A stretch of DNA of 64,000 bases from Verrucomicrobiota bacterium (GTDB lineage: Bacteria > Verrucomicrobiota > Verrucomicrobiia > Limisphaerales > JACDHS01), in contig JACDHS010000005.1 of NCBI GenBank assembly GCA_013820875.1, positions 30,569 to 94,568 on the forward strand, written 5' to 3'. Positions 1 through 10,558 of this stretch are shown here, in pieces; position 1 is the stretch's first letter; every line of letters starts with the position of its first letter. Made by a program: the position numbers and the translations under genes. The notes under the pieces are model-generated. The model did not search any database and had not been told where the DNA came from. It was given only the letters and a program-made list of their open reading frames with translations.

Positions 1-2646
1 GTTGTCTACGATGATTTCGCCGAAGGACGAATTGTTCGCTTTCAGATAAACCGTTCCAGCGCCACCGTAATTGAAGCCTGCTCCGCCGCGAGCCGTCAGG
101 TTTCCGGAAAACAGATTGGTTCCGTAAAAGATCGCAATACGGCCACCGCCACCTCCACCGCCGAATGGAAACTCGCCTGCTCCGCCGTTTACAGAAACAG
201 ATCCTGTTCCCAAAAGTCTGCCGACCGTCAAATGAATGCTTCCCCCCGCTCCTCCACCGCTGTTGGAACCCGGGCCGCGAATTCCTTGCGCCGAGAGCGT
301 TCCGTTGAGAACCAAATCTTTGTTTACGGTCACTCGGATCGCACCTCCACCGGCTCCGCCTAAATGAAACGGGCTTGTGCCTCCACCGTTTCCACCAGCA
401 CCGCCACTGCTGAGAAGTGTCAAGCTCCCGAAGGCAATTCCACCAGAAGCATTCGTTCCTCCTGTTCCCCCATTGCCCCCGTGCCCCCCACCGCCTCCGA
501 CCATTCCAACGCTTTGCCCCAAACCCTGTCCAAAAGGATGTCGCCCATCTGCCGAAAATCCGCCTGTTGCATCAATCACCAGATTACTGGCGACAATCAG
601 CAAACTGGATGAACTCTGCTGATACCAGCTATTGGAGCCAATCACGAGGTTGTTCAACGTGCTTCCTACACTGTTCGAAACAACGGCCCCTGCGGCGATC
701 GTCAAATTAATACTGCTCGCCCCGAAAGTGGTGAGCCCCTCCCGACCTCCATTATCAATCAACAAATCAGGAATGACTATAGTGCTGGCTTTCAAATAGA
801 TCGTTCCGGCTCCACCGTTTTGCCATCCCTCACCGCCATAAGCCGTGAACTTTCCGGAAAATAAGTTCGTGGAATAATACAAAGCGATGCGCCCACCGCC
901 ACCGCCACCACCTTGAGGCAAAGATCCATGGCCACCATTGGCAGACACTCGGCCAGTTCCTGAAAAGGAGGCAGCACTCAGGAAAATACTTCCGCCGGAA
1001 CCACCACCACTGGCCACCCCTGTTCCCCAAGCTCCATCCGCCAGGATTGCTCCATCCACGATCATAGGCCCCAGGACTGATATTTTGATGGCACCGCCCC
1101 CCGTTCCACCTGGGCCGCTTCCCGAACCGGAGGAACCTCCGCCGCCACTGCCAACGTCAACCGGGGTCGCCAGGATCCCATAGGTATTACCGCCTGTTTG
1201 ATTCAAACTGCCACGCCCGCCGTTGCCACCATAACCTCCACCAGAACCGGACGAACCCGACTGACCAGCGCCCGATCCCATTCCCGACAGCCGCCCTCGT
1301 TCAATTGCATTCAATCCTCCATTCGACTGGATCGTAACAGAACCAGCCGCGTCTATAATTAAAGGGAAAGCTGCTGGCGTGATCATCCAACTGTTCGAGC
1401 CAACAAAAAGATGTTGCACATGCAAATTGGTGGTGTTCAGGATAGCTCCACCTTTTATTGTCAGGTTGTACGAATCGCCTGGAGAAGGGAGGAAATAAGC
1501 CGTGTTCGTCCCCACAATCCCGCGGTTATCCAGCGTAAGTTGCGCGATTGCGCTTTTCGCTTTTGTATAAACTGTCCCTGCCCCACCCGGAACCCACCCT
1601 GCCCCGCCACGCGCCACGGTATCACCCACAAAGGAGCTCTCGTCAAAGTATACAGCAATCCGACCACCGCCGCCGCCCCCACCGTTATGGGGCTCACCAC
1701 TGCCGCCGTTCGCTGAAATCACGCCGCTGCCAGAAAAACTTTTTGTGTTGAACCAAAGAGAACCGCCCGCGCCACCGCCGGAATGTGAGTTAGTCCCTCG
1801 TGCTCCATCCGCCGTTACCGCACCATCCACACGCAACAAATTCCCCACCGTGATTCTTCCCAAACCACCTCCCCAACCACCGGCCCCGTTGCCGGCTCCG
1901 CCGCCGCTCCCCAGCGTAGCCGGGGTCAAAACAGTTCCATAGATATTACCACCGGAAGCAGCGCTCACACTCATTCCCCCATAACCGCCATGCCCTCCTC
2001 CGCTCCCATTCGTATAAGTGTAGGGACTGTTCGTGGTGCGACTCAATCCCGCTCCAGGTCCGAAGCCCCCACCGAAACCAGCACCGATCAAGTCGATCTT
2101 TCCACCCACCTCGATCTCGAGGTTGTTCGTGATGGTCAGAAACATCCCTGCTGCCGCCAACCCCCCGACGCATTCATAATCTACTGCAATTGTTCCACCC
2201 TCTGGAATCGATGAATTCATCAGGCGCATGATTTGCGGCATGCTGCCGACGCTGATGTAATAATCGACGTTGTTCGTATAGATCACCTCGCCGGTTATAT
2301 CTGTTACCACGATGCTGTTGATCGCCACATCGGAACGCAGAAGAGTAATCGTATTCCCGTCGCTGAAACTATGCAATTCATCCTCCACGGTGATGATCTC
2401 CTGCACCATTCCATTCCACGACGACGAATGCCGCACCACACCGCCATTGAGGATGCGCAGATTGGCAAACGTATGCGGGCCATTAACCGTCAACGTACAA
2501 TTCGATACAACCAATTCCTGTCCCTCGAAATTGGTGTTGCTAATGCTGATGATTGCATCGTTCGTGAAAGTAATTGCGCTGGAAGTAAGTGCCCCAGGAA
2601 GAATACCCACCATTGCCAGCGCCAATCGCCAAAGTTGTTTACTCAT
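1..2646 (-). CDS. Giant glycine-rich secreted repeat protein, 3' end truncated by window edge
   Basis: Manual minus-strand translation from ATG at 2646 (MSKQLWRLALAMVGILPGALTSSAITFTNDAIIS...) stays open to position 1. Contains three repeats of the form GGGGGGRIAxYxxxxFxGxxxAxGGxGxxxGGAGTVYLKA. Not in the supplied ORF track, probably because no stop is present. Confidence 0.85.
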   Translation of the reverse strand, partial: MSKQLWRLALAMVGILPGALTSSAITFTNDAIISISNTNFEGQELVVSNCTLTVNGPHTFANLRILNGGVVRHSSSWNGMVQEIITVEDELHSFSDGNTITLLRSDVAINSIVVTDITGEVIYTNNVDYYISVGSMPQIMRLMNSSIPEGGTIAVDYECVGGLAAAGMFLTITNNLEIEVGGKIDLIGAGFGGGFGPGAGLSRTTNSPYTYTNGSGGGHGGYGGMSVSAASGGNIYGTVLTPATLGSGGGAGNGAGGWGGGLGRITVGNLLRVDGAVTADGARGTNSHSGGGAGGSLWFNTKSFSGSGVISANGGSGEPHNGGGGGGGRIAVYFDESSFVGDTVARGGAGWVPGGAGTVYTKAKSAIAQLTLDNRGIVGTNTAYFLPSPGDSYNLTIKGGAILNTTNLHVQHLFVGSNSWMITPAAFPLIIDAAGSVTIQSNGGLNAIERGRLSGMGSGAGQSGSSGSGGGYGGNGGRGSLNQTGGNTYGILATPVDVGSGGGGSSGSGSGPGGTGGGAIKISVLGPMIVDGAILADGAWGTGVASGGGSGGSIFLSAASFSGTGRVSANGGHGSLPQGGGGGGGRIALYYSTNLFSGKFTAYGGEGWQNGGAGTIYLKASTIVIPDLLIDNGGREGLTTFGASSINLTIAAGAVVSNSVGSTLNNLVIGSNSWYQQSSSSLLIVASNLVIDATGGFSADGRHPFGQGLGQSVGMVGGGGGHGGNGGTGGTNASGGIAFGSLTLLSSGGAGGNGGGTSPFHLGGAGGGAIRVTVNKDLVLNGTLSAQGIRGPGSNSGGGAGGSIHLTVGRLLGTGSVSVNGGAGEFPFGGGGGGGRIAIFYGTNLFSGNLTARGGAGFNYGGAGTVYLKANNSSFGEIIVDN

Positions 2647-3042
2647 AAAAATTATCCCAAAAGCAATTCACCACTAGCGACATTACCCTTTGTGTTATGT
2701 GCCCATGATGAGCTGCCCGATATAACCGTCAATGGAAATAGCTGAGGCGATACCTGAAGGAAATGTGCGTCTAAGTGCTCACCCTAAAGAGGAATCTCAG
2801 CAGGCGGAGCGGCGGCGTGCGATGCATCAGCCGGAGCGGCAAGGCTGCAATTATAGATTTCGGACCACCAACGTTACTCGCATCTCCTTACGCGCTGCGG
2901 CTGAATCTGCGAGCAAGCGAGAACTATAGAAACAACGAACCGCATTGCGGTTACGCCGCGCTCCATTGCGCAATTCGCGGTTGAACTGCACCGTTACAGC
3001 CAAGGGCCTACCGCAAAAAAATACGAGGAAATGCAGTTTTCA

Positions 3043-4971
3043 TCACTTCGGTAGATCATCGAAGTAATCACGCACGGCACCGCGATACGCTTTGGGAACC
3101 TGATCCTGGTTGATGGCGCTTTGAGCTTCGCTTTGGGCGGCGGAGACGGCTTCCTGGTAACCAACCGTGCTTGATCCTTTTATACTGACCCCTTTCAAGG
3201 TGATGCTCGGCATCGGTCCGCCTGGGGAAATCTGGCCACGCACTTTCGTGGGGGTGAGAGTGTCGGGTAGATCAAGTTCGCGTTCGGTGTGACCTCGGGA
3301 ATCGGTGTCCGGACGGTTCAAACCGGAGTTGTCCCACCCAGCGGATGATTCGGGGATTTGAATCCAACCGGTTTCATCGGCCCACGTTCCCACACCCGCC
3401 CCAGGTTTTCCGCCTTTACCAACCCCGGGACTACTGCAACTGCCCCAGCTTTGACAATTACCAACCGCCATCTGGGCACGTTTCAAATGCTCGAGCGATG
3501 CCATCAATTGCGCGGCGTCATTCATCTGTTCCAACAGCTTCTTCAACTCTTCACTCGCATCCGCAAGCGACTTGGCTGCGCCCGGTTTCTCGCCTGCTTT
3601 CATCTGTTTCGCAGCGTCATTGAGACATTCACCGACTTTACCGTATTCGCTCGCCGGATCCACCGCTTTGGCAACTTCCTCCATCAGCTTCTGCAATTGT
3701 TCCGGAGTAAGATTCGCAGTCTTCAATTGCTGGATCATCTTCTCCAGTGTCTCCTGCGCCAACTCGGCCTGACCATTTTTCAATTGTTCCGCCAGATCCT
3801 TGCCAAATTTCGAAGCGGCATTCTGCAACTGTTGCAATGCCTGCGACATCTCCTGCAGTTTCTCCAGGTCAGTCATCGCCAAATCGAGTCCTTTCATGAA
3901 CAAATCCGTTTGATCCGATTGCAAGGCGGCGATCGCTTCATCCAGATCAGGCAAACTCATTCCCATTTCACGAGCTTGTTGCGAAAGATTCGCGAGGTTT
4001 TGCGCCATCTGTTGGCGTGCTGCCTGACCTTCCGGAGAATCTTTGCTCGGCATGCCGGCAGCCGCTTTCTGCGCCTGCTGCAATTCATTCTTCATCTTCT
4101 CCATGGCATCCGGGCTTCCGGCGTTTTTCCCTAGCGATTTCTGCATCTCATCAATCTTCTTTTGCAATTCACCGGGTGTGGCGGCTCCCGTCCGCTCAGC
4201 ATTGCGCGCGGCGCGTTCCAGCGGCTTGAGCGCAGGATTGCGACCGAGTTCATTCAAATCATTCTTCAAACGATCTGTAACGCTTGCCAGATCTTTGAGT
4301 GCTTCGTTACGGGTGATGGGACTCTTGGCCAGCGCATGTCCGAGTTCCTCCACAGTTGCGAGACTTTCACGGATGGGTTCGAACGCAGGTGGACGCCGCT
4401 GCAAATCGCGCCGGGTGAGTTCGGCAATTTGCGCGCCCACTTCCTTGATGACCTCTTTTTCCTTCTCGCCCTGCAGATGGGCTTTGCTGCGATATTCCGG
4501 AACGAAACCGAGCCCAGCACCTATCGCCAGTAACAAAAGCGCCCAGCGACTCGCCTTCGGCAGGTAAAGCGGGGCGAGCTTTCGCAGGTCGATCTTCTGC
4601 GCGTGATGGGCAGCGTCGGAAATGAGGAGTTGTTTCCAATTGGCATCCACCGGTTTGTCGGACAGTTCCAGGGCAGTGCTAAGTCGTTCCTGCAGATGCG
4701 TTTTTTCATCTAGCCAGCGCGCGGTCTCCTGCGCTCTTAAACGCCGGAAAAAGCCATGGGCAAACCCGATCAAAATACAGGCCACCCCTGCAATCGCCGT
4801 CGCGGTGACAACCTCGAATGGGATGGGGAAAATTTTGTAGGCGATGAATGCAGGGAGCCAGAGCGCGGCGCCGATCAGCAACCCCTGCCAACTCCCAACC
4901 CACGCCCTTTGCCAGCGGCGGCGTTGCGACGCCCGATTGACCGCAGACCGAATCGATTCCATTTCGCTCAT
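3043..4971 (-). CDS. DUF4175-like membrane/coiled-coil protein
   Basis: 642 aa, N-terminal hydrophobic helices followed by a long Gln/Glu/Lys-rich helical region. Confidence 0.75.
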   Translation of the reverse strand: MSEMESIRSAVNRASQRRRWQRAWVGSWQGLLIGAALWLPAFIAYKIFPIPFEVVTATAIAGVACILIGFAHGFFRRLRAQETARWLDEKTHLQERLSTALELSDKPVDANWKQLLISDAAHHAQKIDLRKLAPLYLPKASRWALLLLAIGAGLGFVPEYRSKAHLQGEKEKEVIKEVGAQIAELTRRDLQRRPPAFEPIRESLATVEELGHALAKSPITRNEALKDLASVTDRLKNDLNELGRNPALKPLERAARNAERTGAATPGELQKKIDEMQKSLGKNAGSPDAMEKMKNELQQAQKAAAGMPSKDSPEGQAARQQMAQNLANLSQQAREMGMSLPDLDEAIAALQSDQTDLFMKGLDLAMTDLEKLQEMSQALQQLQNAASKFGKDLAEQLKNGQAELAQETLEKMIQQLKTANLTPEQLQKLMEEVAKAVDPASEYGKVGECLNDAAKQMKAGEKPGAAKSLADASEELKKLLEQMNDAAQLMASLEHLKRAQMAVGNCQSWGSCSSPGVGKGGKPGAGVGTWADETGWIQIPESSAGWDNSGLNRPDTDSRGHTERELDLPDTLTPTKVRGQISPGGPMPSITLKGVSIKGSSTVGYQEAVSAAQSEAQSAINQDQVPKAYRGAVRDYFDDLPK

Positions 4972-5159
4972 GGCAACCTTAATCTGCGCTATTTTCCCGC
5001 TGAAGCGAGAGTAAATCTAAAAAACGCGAGTCAGTGGGCCTCCGGCCTGGGGGGACTGGATTTTTCTTTCGCAGACATCGTTGCAGATCCTGCAACGGTA
5101 AATCCAAGGGTTTCTGGCTGTAAGGGAAATGCAAATTGCTATACTGAACAATCCTTCCG

Positions 5160-5834
5160 TCACGCGGTGCGCCAATAGACCCCGGCGGTACTTTCAATTT
5201 GCAGTCCCATGGCCATTTTCGCCACGGCCACCGCGCCAACTGCATTGTTGCTGCTGCCGTCAGCGCCGATTTCCTGGGCGAACTGGCGCGTCACAGGCGC
5301 GCCTCCGATGAGCACTTTGACTTTATCCCGCACACCGGCCTGAACCATTGCATCAATGGTTGTCTTCATTGAATACATTGTGCTGGTGAGAAGGGCGGAC
5401 ATGCCGACGATATGCGGATTCCGTTCGTTGATCGCAGCGATGAACTTCTCCGGGGAAACATTCACCCCGAGATCAACCACTTCAAAACCACAACCTTCGA
5501 GCATCGCGCCCACCAGATTCTTGCCAATGTCATGCACGTCCCCGTTCACCGTGCCAAGGACAACGCGTCCGGCGGATTTGATTTGAGCCGCGACAAGGAG
5601 CGGACGCAGGATTGCCATCGCTGTTTTCATGGCCCTCGCGCGGATCAACAGGTCCGGCACAAAGTATTCTCCAGCAGCGAAACGCTTTCCCGCATCTTCC
5701 ATCGCGGGGATCATGTAGTCATTGACCAGGGAGAGCGGCGCAACGCCTTCGGCAAGGGTGCGCACGGTGACACACCGGGCGGCTTCGGCGTCGCCGGAAA
5801 TCATTGCGTCATAGAGCGGATGTGAGGGTGTCAT
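5160..5834 (-). CDS. Corrinoid (B12-binding) methyltransferase protein, MtaC/MtbC-like
   Basis: 224 aa, contains GDVHDIGKNLVGAMLEGCGFEVVDLGVNV cobalamin-binding signature. Confidence 0.9.
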   Translation of the reverse strand: MTPSHPLYDAMISGDAEAARCVTVRTLAEGVAPLSLVNDYMIPAMEDAGKRFAAGEYFVPDLLIRARAMKTAMAILRPLLVAAQIKSAGRVVLGTVNGDVHDIGKNLVGAMLEGCGFEVVDLGVNVSPEKFIAAINERNPHIVGMSALLTSTMYSMKTTIDAMVQAGVRDKVKVLIGGAPVTRQFAQEIGADGSSNNAVGAVAVAKMAMGLQIESTAGVYWRTA

Positions 5835-5860
5835 GATGGAGATTTGTTAAGTGTGAAGGA

Positions 5861-6049
5861 TCAAAAGGAAACCAGGCAGTGCCAGACATAGGTGTAACCG
5901 AGCGCATCGACATCCTCCCAAACCTTTTTGGCAATTTGCGGATCGCCGGAGATCTCGGGAATTTCGCGCAACTTCTCCTCCCAGGGAATGCAGACGCCGG
6001 GCAGCTTCGCAACCTGCGGCAATTCGTTTTTATTTATGTTCTGCTCCAT
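5861..6049 (-). CDS. Small hypothetical protein between the corrinoid and URO-D genes
   Basis: 62 aa ORF filling the gap between two co-directional genes. Confidence 0.45.
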   Translation of the reverse strand: MEQNINKNELPQVAKLPGVCIPWEEKLREIPEISGDPQIAKKVWEDVDALGYTYVWHCLVSF

Positions 6050-6061
6050 AAGATGTTCGTT

Positions 6062-7285
6062 TCAATAAACCCCGTACTCGTGCGTAAACTCCGTCCATGC
6101 CCGCATGTTTTCCACGCTCATGTCGTTCTGCATGATCGCGCTGGCGTCCATGATGTAGCCGCCGTCCCGCGCCACGCTATCAATCACCTTTTTGCAGTAC
6201 TCGCGGATTTCCTTCGGCTTGCCGAAACTCAGCAGCACGTTGGGAATGCCGCCGCTGATCGCGAACTTATGCCCTATTTTCTTATGCACCTCGAAAACGT
6301 CATCCTGATCGACGTGGTAAATGATGCTCCCATCCGGCAGTTCGGCGAAGGCATCCAGGTGAGCGCCCCATTTTCCTTCCGCATAGAACAGCGTCTGATG
6401 GCCGCGACGCCAGATTTCGAGAACGATTGGCTTGAGCGTCGGCCAATAGATTTCGTTGAAATGTTTGTATGAAACAAAAGGGACGCAACCGCGGTGCATC
6501 CAGATGGTGATCGGAACATTCTTTTGCGGGTCAGCACCCGAGAGCGCCACGTGCAACAAATGCGGCGCGAGCGCTTCGCATGCTTTACGGACCTTTTCGG
6601 GGCGTTCGTGCAAATCCATGCAAAGGCCGACGTAGCCGCGCAGTTTGTCGGCGAGAATGTCCATCGGCGCTTTCAAAATGCCACTGATAGCGTGGACAGT
6701 TCCCGACTCGGTGCGAAGCAGGTCAACTTGCCGGCCGAAACCCATGAAATAATTCCACATCGCCATGCCGCCTTTAAGAAAGGAGAGATTGTTCCGATAG
6801 GTAGCCGGGCTGCCGATCGGCGCAACATCACTCGAAACCCGCGGCAACCAGACGTTAAATAAAAAAGCAGTCGGATCAGCGATCAACGCGTCGTAATCAT
6901 CGGGTTGCATGAACGCGTTTTCTTCGGATGGCTCGTGGTATTGGAAGCCAGTGTCCGGCGGCACATCAATTCCCGGCACGCCGTAGTATTTCAATCCGAT
7001 GGCCTGTGTCAGTCCCGTCCAGACATAAACCATGTTACCCACCACCGCGTCCCAATCGAAATCCGCGGCGCATTTTCGCGCCGCCGCAAACGCTTTTTCG
7101 TAATCGTGGGTCACTTCCTGGCAGGTATATCCAGCGTATTTTGCGGCGAACTCGGCCACGAACGGACGCATCGGGATTCTGTCCGGCTTGCCGTTGCGCA
7201 TCGCCGTCACGTAACGGCGCAGGCGTTCATCGTAGAGTCTGCTGTTACGGTCGGATACGGTCTCGTTCTGAACAGGGTCGGTCAT
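6062..7285 (-). CDS. Uroporphyrinogen decarboxylase (URO-D/MtaA/CmuA) family protein
   Basis: 407 aa, MRNGKPDRIPMRPFVAEFAAKYAGYT start and C-terminal GGYIMDASAIMQNDMSVENMRAW typical of the family; paired with a corrinoid protein. Confidence 0.85.
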   Translation of the reverse strand: MTDPVQNETVSDRNSRLYDERLRRYVTAMRNGKPDRIPMRPFVAEFAAKYAGYTCQEVTHDYEKAFAAARKCAADFDWDAVVGNMVYVWTGLTQAIGLKYYGVPGIDVPPDTGFQYHEPSEENAFMQPDDYDALIADPTAFLFNVWLPRVSSDVAPIGSPATYRNNLSFLKGGMAMWNYFMGFGRQVDLLRTESGTVHAISGILKAPMDILADKLRGYVGLCMDLHERPEKVRKACEALAPHLLHVALSGADPQKNVPITIWMHRGCVPFVSYKHFNEIYWPTLKPIVLEIWRRGHQTLFYAEGKWGAHLDAFAELPDGSIIYHVDQDDVFEVHKKIGHKFAISGGIPNVLLSFGKPKEIREYCKKVIDSVARDGGYIMDASAIMQNDMSVENMRAWTEFTHEYGVY

Positions 7286-7388
7286 TGCTTCAATCGGGCT
7301 TCCCGAAGAATACCGTTAGTCTCGTCTGGCCAGCCTTGACCCAAGTCAATGCTGTTAAGGGATTCCGTGTGAATAATTCAGCTTCGCG

Positions 7389-9401
7389 GTGATCAGTGTT
7401 CCTTTAAGATATTTTGTTCTGGCAGCAGCATTGGCGCTGATGCCCCTCTGCGAACGGTCATCCGAGGCCGCGCCGGTCGTGCAGGATCTGGTAAACCAGT
7501 TTGATTCGGATAGATACTACGATTTGGTCGCAAACAAACTCTACACGCGTCAGGGCATGAATCGCGCTCCGGGGATTGGCCCCGAGAATCCACTTTGCCG
7601 GGAGGCCATCTATGCCGAATTACAGAGTTACGGATACACCGCCTACAAAGACCAGTTTGACTATGTGGATACGAGCGGTGTTCCTCGAATCGCCTGCAAT
7701 GTGATCGCGATCAAACCGGGCGTGCGCAATCCCGATAACGAAATCTTCGTCGTCGGCTCGCACTTCGATTCAGAGGATAATCCGGGCGCCGATGACAACG
7801 CCACCGGAGTGGCCGCGCTGTTGGAAATGGCCCGGATCTTCAACCAGCACAACTTTGCCAAAACGATTGTGTTCTGCGCGTTTGATGCCGAAGAGGTTTA
7901 TGATTACTACGGCGCTCGCCGGCTGGGCAGTTCCCGCTATGTGAGTCAGCACCTTAATGACAATATCAAAGGCATGGTTTCGGTGGATATGATCGGATGG
8001 CAGGCTTCCGGCAGCAGTTCCAACCAGGCCTATATCGAAGGTCGTTCGACAATGGCTGTCATCCGCAATGAATTGAGGCTGGTAATGCAAACCTACGGAG
8101 GAGGCATTGTTCCGGTGTTGCGCAGTACTTCCGGCGATCTCAGCGACCATGTGGCATTTGCAAATGCCGGGTTCCAGGCCTGCCTGTTCATTGAAGGATA
8201 CTTTTCGAGCAACCCCAACTACCACAAGCTCACCGATTACGTCGAAATGCCTGGTTACATTGACTGGATCTACGCGGGCAAGATGGCGAAGACCGCGATC
8301 GCCTACTTCGCAACCAAGGCAGAAATTGTGGACACCAATTCGATGACGACCACCCTGTTCCGGGACGAATTTGAGACATCGGACAGCGCGAACAACTGGC
8401 TCCTGTTTGAAGGCTCCGCAAACGGCATCCCTGACTACACGGTGGACTGGTCATTTGATTACAGCACCTATCACAGCGCGTTCAATGGCACGACGATTCC
8501 ACCCGCGCCCAACACAACCAACGGCACCACGCGCGGGCTAAAGTTGACCGTCAATAATAATGACATAACCGGCGCGCTTGCCGCTGTCAGTCTCTACCCA
8601 AACAATTTGGTCCTGAGCAACGGTTACAGCTTCAAAGTGGATATGTGGATGAACTATCCCGGCGGGCCAGGCGGAAGCGGTTCAACCGGCAGCACCGAAA
8701 CGGCGACCATCGGAATCAACCACTCCGGCACCCGCGTCAACTGGCAAAACGGCAACCCGAGCGACGGCTTGTTTTTCGGCTTCAACGGCGAAGGCGGCGT
8801 CACTGACGATTACCTCGCCTATGCGGGCAACGCTGCCTCAATACCCACAAAACTGAGTTTCGCCGCCAGCGGACTCGTTGGCGTCAACAACACTCACGCA
8901 TTTTTCCAAACCATTTTTCCCGCGTCGCAATTTGAAACCGCTGGCACCCCGGGAAAACGCTGGGTGGAAGTGGAACTAAGCCAGGACGTGAACAACATTG
9001 TTGCCTTGCGTATGAATGGCCACCTGGTTGCCCTGCGCACCAATAGTTCGCCATTCATCGCTGGCACAGTGATGCTCGGTTACATGGATTTATTTGCTTC
9101 CATTGCAACTCCTGCCGCGGATGCCTTCGTGATTTTCGACAATGCGCGTGTCGAAGCCACCCAACCCGTCAGCGCTCCAATCATCAACGGCTTTGGCATC
9201 AGTCCAGGAGGAGAATTTCAACTGCAATTCAGCGGAGTTGCCGGGGGCACTTATTCTGTGTTGAGCACCACGAATAACCTGGAAACGCCGATCGACTGGA
9301 CAGTGGTCGGAACCGCCACGGAACAATCTCCGGGCCAGTTCGAATTCATTGCTCCAGACATTGGAACCACACAACGATACTTCCGGCTTCGCCAACCGTG
9401 A
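7389..9401 (+). CDS. Secreted M28-family metallopeptidase with C-terminal accessory domains
   Basis: 670 aa, signal peptide, VVGSHFDSEDNPGADDNATGVAALLEMARI and FCAFDAEEVYDYYGARRLGS zinc-peptidase motifs. Confidence 0.88.
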   Translation: MISVPLRYFVLAAALALMPLCERSSEAAPVVQDLVNQFDSDRYYDLVANKLYTRQGMNRAPGIGPENPLCREAIYAELQSYGYTAYKDQFDYVDTSGVPRIACNVIAIKPGVRNPDNEIFVVGSHFDSEDNPGADDNATGVAALLEMARIFNQHNFAKTIVFCAFDAEEVYDYYGARRLGSSRYVSQHLNDNIKGMVSVDMIGWQASGSSSNQAYIEGRSTMAVIRNELRLVMQTYGGGIVPVLRSTSGDLSDHVAFANAGFQACLFIEGYFSSNPNYHKLTDYVEMPGYIDWIYAGKMAKTAIAYFATKAEIVDTNSMTTTLFRDEFETSDSANNWLLFEGSANGIPDYTVDWSFDYSTYHSAFNGTTIPPAPNTTNGTTRGLKLTVNNNDITGALAAVSLYPNNLVLSNGYSFKVDMWMNYPGGPGGSGSTGSTETATIGINHSGTRVNWQNGNPSDGLFFGFNGEGGVTDDYLAYAGNAASIPTKLSFAASGLVGVNNTHAFFQTIFPASQFETAGTPGKRWVEVELSQDVNNIVALRMNGHLVALRTNSSPFIAGTVMLGYMDLFASIATPAADAFVIFDNARVEATQPVSAPIINGFGISPGGEFQLQFSGVAGGTYSVLSTTNNLETPIDWTVVGTATEQSPGQFEFIAPDIGTTQRYFRLRQP

Positions 9402-9649
9402 TCGTTTTTTGATTGAGAGATTTGACCGTTTCCCACTCCCTCGCCCTTTCCGAAAGGGAGAGGGCCGGGGTGAGGGATTGCCGGCAGGGCGTTTTGAAGG
9501 AGATGTGGTGGTGGCTCCGTTGAGTCCTGTTGCGTTTAGTCACCTGACCTTGATCGGGGCGAATGCCATTGCGGTAAGGCGCACAAACGGAAGTTAGTGG
9601 GGAATTTACAGCCCGATGCAACTTCAACGATGCAACGATTCACCCCCCA

Positions 9650-10558
9650 TCACTTCAGCACCACAATCTCACTCATCCGCCCCTCCCCGCGCCGATTCAA
9701 CGCCGTCATTCCAATCTCCACCTCCGCATTCAGCGCGATGCCGTTCAAAACAAACGAAGGATCTGATCCACTCGCAACCGGCCGCATCTCTGCATCCACG
9801 CCGACGACTCGCACCCAGACCCGGTAACGCTCCGCCAGCGGCACAGGCGGACACTCCACGATTATTCCACCTGGCTCAACTACCGTGGCTTTCACCTTCT
9901 CCGGCGCCGCAGGAGTTTTCTTCAATCCCGGCTGATTAAAACCAAACTCCACCCAGCGCCCATCCAGCGGATCCAGCGCATAGGCCACATCATTGAACAC
10001 CTTGCGCACCAGGCGACGCGCCTTGCCGAGCAGGACAGCCCGCGCCTGCAACGCCCGTTGCACATCCGCTTTCGCGAGGTTCACCGCCGCCACCCGATCC
10101 ATCAACGCCTTCTTCAACACTCCCGCCTGCGCGGAAGTGATGTCGATCCCCGAATAATCCAACTCCGGACGGCTCTCCAGATACCCTCCCATCGTCCCGA
10201 GCAGCACGTAAACCTTATCCACCGTCAGCGGCACCTGGCGCGATCCCCTGAAACCGAGCGCCTCCCATTCCCGCGAACCTTTCGGCCCCAACGCATCCTT
10301 GCGCAACACGCGCAACACCGTGGCAAAAGTGCGTCCCGTCTTCAGCGCCAGCTCCAATTTCTCCCCTTTCTTGCGCAGCATCACCCTCGCTTCCAGAAAT
10401 TGGCTGTGCGAAAGGTCCAAAGCCTCCTTCTCAGCGGTGAGCAACCCCGCCAGGTTGGACGCCAACCCCAGTTGACTCCCCAAATTGAGGATCCCGGGAA
10501 TAATATTCCCCATCTGAACCACCATTTTCGCCGCTGAATTGGCTAATCTATTTTCCAT
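9650..10558 (-). CDS. Hypothetical protein with C-terminal fibronectin type III-like domain
   Basis: 302 aa; C-terminal half is similar to the fragment at 36073..36483. Confidence 0.7.
   Translation of the reverse strand: MENRLANSAAKMVVQMGNIIPGILNLGSQLGLASNLAGLLTAEKEALDLSHSQFLEARVMLRKKGEKLELALKTGRTFATVLRVLRKDALGPKGSREWEALGFRGSRQVPLTVDKVYVLLGTMGGYLESRPELDYSGIDITSAQAGVLKKALMDRVAAVNLAKADVQRALQARAVLLGKARRLVRKVFNDVAYALDPLDGRWVEFGFNQPGLKKTPAAPEKVKATVVEPGGIIVECPPVPLAERYRVWVRVVGVDAEMRPVASGSDPSFVLNGIALNAEVEIGMTALNRRGEGRMSEIVVLK

Noticed and set aside
364-2929. Many plus-strand ORFs of 60-170 aa
   Set aside because: They lie antisense to the continuous minus-strand Gly-rich reading frame or in repeat DNA; Pro/Ala-rich composition is what antisense of GGC/GGT codons gives.
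3358-4134. 258-aa plus-strand ORF
   Set aside because: Antisense of the 642-aa minus-strand protein; His/Phe/Arg-rich low-complexity translation with no domain-like pattern.
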